In this document: positions 54,401 through 57,400 of the stretch, one piece after another | Layout of the letters: every line of letters begins with the position of its first letter | Numbering within the stretch: the first letter of the stretch is position 1 | From: Dromiciops gliroides | Taxonomy: Eukaryota > Chordata > Mammalia > Microbiotheria > Microbiotheriidae | NCBI RefSeq assembly: GCF_019393635.1 | Contig: NC_057861.1 | Location: 75,647,327 to 75,711,326, forward strand | Length of the DNA: 64,000 nucleotides | Direction: 5' to 3' | Made by a program: the position numbers and the translations under genes | The notes under the pieces: model-generated | Told to the model about the DNA's origin: nothing | Database searches by the model: none | Seen by the model: the letters and a program-made list of their open reading frames with translations, nothing else

Positions 54401-57400
54401 CAAGGCCACCACAGCCTCAGGCCTGGGCAGCTTGGTGATCTTAAAGTGCTTCTTGTAATGGGGAGTATCTTTCCGGATCAGCCTTTGTCTTTCCCCAGGT
54501 GGGGGCCGAAGTTCCTCAGCTTCATCCTCATCTTCACTCCGTACCAGTGTGTCCTCTGCAAAGTGCACGGTGGGCTGTAAGATGACCAGAAATGTGAGAC
54601 CTGACTCTGGGACCAGCAAAGCTCTCCTGTCTTCCTTTTTGACTATGGGAGCCTCTCCTAACTGAAATGAAACCATTCCCGTTGAAGTCACGGGGACTGG
54701 CTGAGTTGTAAAGTAATCCTTAAATGTTTCTCTCCACTTCATACCCTCAAAAACCCAGTCTCTTCCTTTCTCTCACAAAATTTTCAGGTCTATACTTTTC
54801 CCAATAAGCCAGTATTTATTATTTCATTATGAACCCATAATCCCCAATCCCAGCTTCTTTTACTCTCCAATTCAATGCAACAAACATTTATGAAGTACCT
54901 ACTATGCACAGAGAGCACCTTCAAAGATGAAAAAAGACACATCCTTTGAGCCCAAGGAGCTTATATGTGGGGGAGGGGGAGAAGAGAAGATATAAGATAT
55001 ACACAGGTGAGAAGGTTGCAAAGGAACCTCCAAGCACTCTGCCTCATCCCTTTGTTCTCACTGAAGTACCAGCCCCTCAGTGTCTCCCTGTTCCCATCTA
55101 GCACTCTCTGTTTAGCTCTCACTTTCTCACCTACATACAACAAATCAGACGGGAACTTGGCATTGCTTAGCTTCCTTAGCTCTGGGCCAAGTGGCTCTTA
55201 CTCTTACTCCAAGGCATTCAGTAACAGCAAAGCACAGTGTTTGGCCCATGGTAAGCCCTTAAAAGTTTTTTATTCACTCATTTCCAGAGCACAGTGTGGG
55301 TTCACACAAGAAATATTCAAAACCTTAAATTCAAGGCAACAATGCATAAATGAAAAAAACAAAACACCACCAACCTCATAGTGAAAAGATCTGTGTTTTG
55401 TCCTGGTTCCCTCACTGACTAGCTGTGCAACAACATAAGTCAATTCCCCTCTCAGAGCCTCTATTTCTTCATCTGTAAAAACTTCCTATGTTCCAAATAG
55501 AACTCAATCTCCTCCAACTCGCACTTTGTCCAAGCCTCCTTCATTCTGTTGAGGGCATTACCATCTTCTTGGTTCCCCAAACACGTCACTTTGAATCTTC
55601 TCTCTTCCCTAAATCATCAACATCTCCTGAATTCTCTCCACTCACACAACTACCAACCTAATTCAGGCCCTCCTCACTTCTCATCCACTTTAATAATCTC
55701 CTAATTGACTTCACAGCTTCCAGTCTTTCTCTTCTCTAATCTATATGCCATATGACTGAAAATAATCTTATGTACTTAGCATATAGTATGCACTTAATAA
55801 ATGCTTGCTGATCAAGGCCCAGTTCGGACAAGAGGAGCTGTGGTTCCTCACTCACTCTAGCATAAAACACCAATTCCTTAACCAGCCTTTGAAGCTCCTG
55901 CATAACCTAACTCCCACCTACTTATTTCAAATTACTCCTCTTCATAAACTATCCATCTTAGCAAAACTGGACTGACCAGTCATGCCTTGAATTCCTAGTT
56001 CTGGGACACAGGGCCCAGCCACCTCCAACTGCTGACAGACACACACCCTCTTCATCTCAGAATCCTTGTCTGGCTCTCCGGGCCTAGCCCAGGGGCCTCC
56101 TCCTTGGTAAAGACTTTCCTGTACTCCACCAGCTGTGGATGCTCAGTCACTCCCCAATCTTTCTGGTACTGTACTTAATATTGCACATGCTGTTTCCCAT
56201 GGTAGAAAATAAACTCCTTGAGGGCTGGGTCAATTTCAGTGTTGTCTCTGCATTCTTAGCACAGTGTCACTTGGACCTAGTAAGTGTAAGTTAGAATTAC
56301 ATCTTCAATTACTCCTTTTTCTTCTGCTTTCTAAATATGGGTTGGCTCAGCTCTTGGCCCTTGGCTACTCTCAATCTCTAGTCTCTGAACACTGGAATCC
56401 TGCTTTCAACTACTTTCAGCATGTGGACAGCTCACCTATCTAGATCTTTGTCATGAGCTCATTAGTAATTGTTGGAATTGTTGAACTAACTCACTATCAC
56501 ACTCGTATTGGTTTTAATTCACTAACCAAACTGTGAACTTCTCACAGGTAGATACTTGTGAATTTTTCTTCTCCTGCATGTTCAATCTAGTGGTACTGAG
56601 CACAAATATTTGTTGAATGATTAGTGTATCCACTCTCTGTATCATGCACAAGTCCACCTGGACAGGGACCTATTAGCATATCAGCCTGTTCCCTTCAATA
56701 TGTGAACCAGTCAGCATGTACATCACTGTTTCTCTTTCATTCCTGTCATGATGTGCATCACACTCATCTGTCCCCAAACTGGTCAGGGCTCACAATGTGA
56801 CACTGAAAAGCTTGGGCTAACAAGCCACCTGCAGACCTCATATGGCCCTATTCTATTGAGGAGCAGAAGAAATAGATGAGGGCAGCCCTAGTAGGAGGGG
56901 AATGAGAATCAGTAAGAAGAACAGACCAGAAGTGACCTCTTCTTTCAAAAGCAGCTCAGGTTAAGGCACTCCTTTGGTTACTTCCAGTTTCCCAAAGTGA
57001 GAACTCCTCTTTTACAAGTGGTACCCAGTGTCCCGGGTGTCACAGGGAGGGGAGAGGAGAAGCTCTAGGCTACAGAGCCCATTTGTAGAGAAAAGCACAG
57101 AACCCTGATGCCATGCCAATCAAGCCCATGTGTATAGCAAGATGCTGCTTATGTTAGAATGCTGTGCGACAATGTGCTTTGCCACAGCCTTGCCCATTCT
57201 TCTGCTGGGCTATTTTTGCCTTCTTTTCTCTCGGTTGTTTAGTGAAAGTTCCTTAGGAGAAGACAAGCCACACCTTGGCTAAACTGAAAGGAAAGGGGCC
57301 CTTTTCATCCCTAGTTCACCCAGGAGAGGCAGTGTATGGATAAAGGGGTCAATGGTTGTCCCAATGTCCAGGACTAGGGCAGAAGGAGAGCTGAAAATTC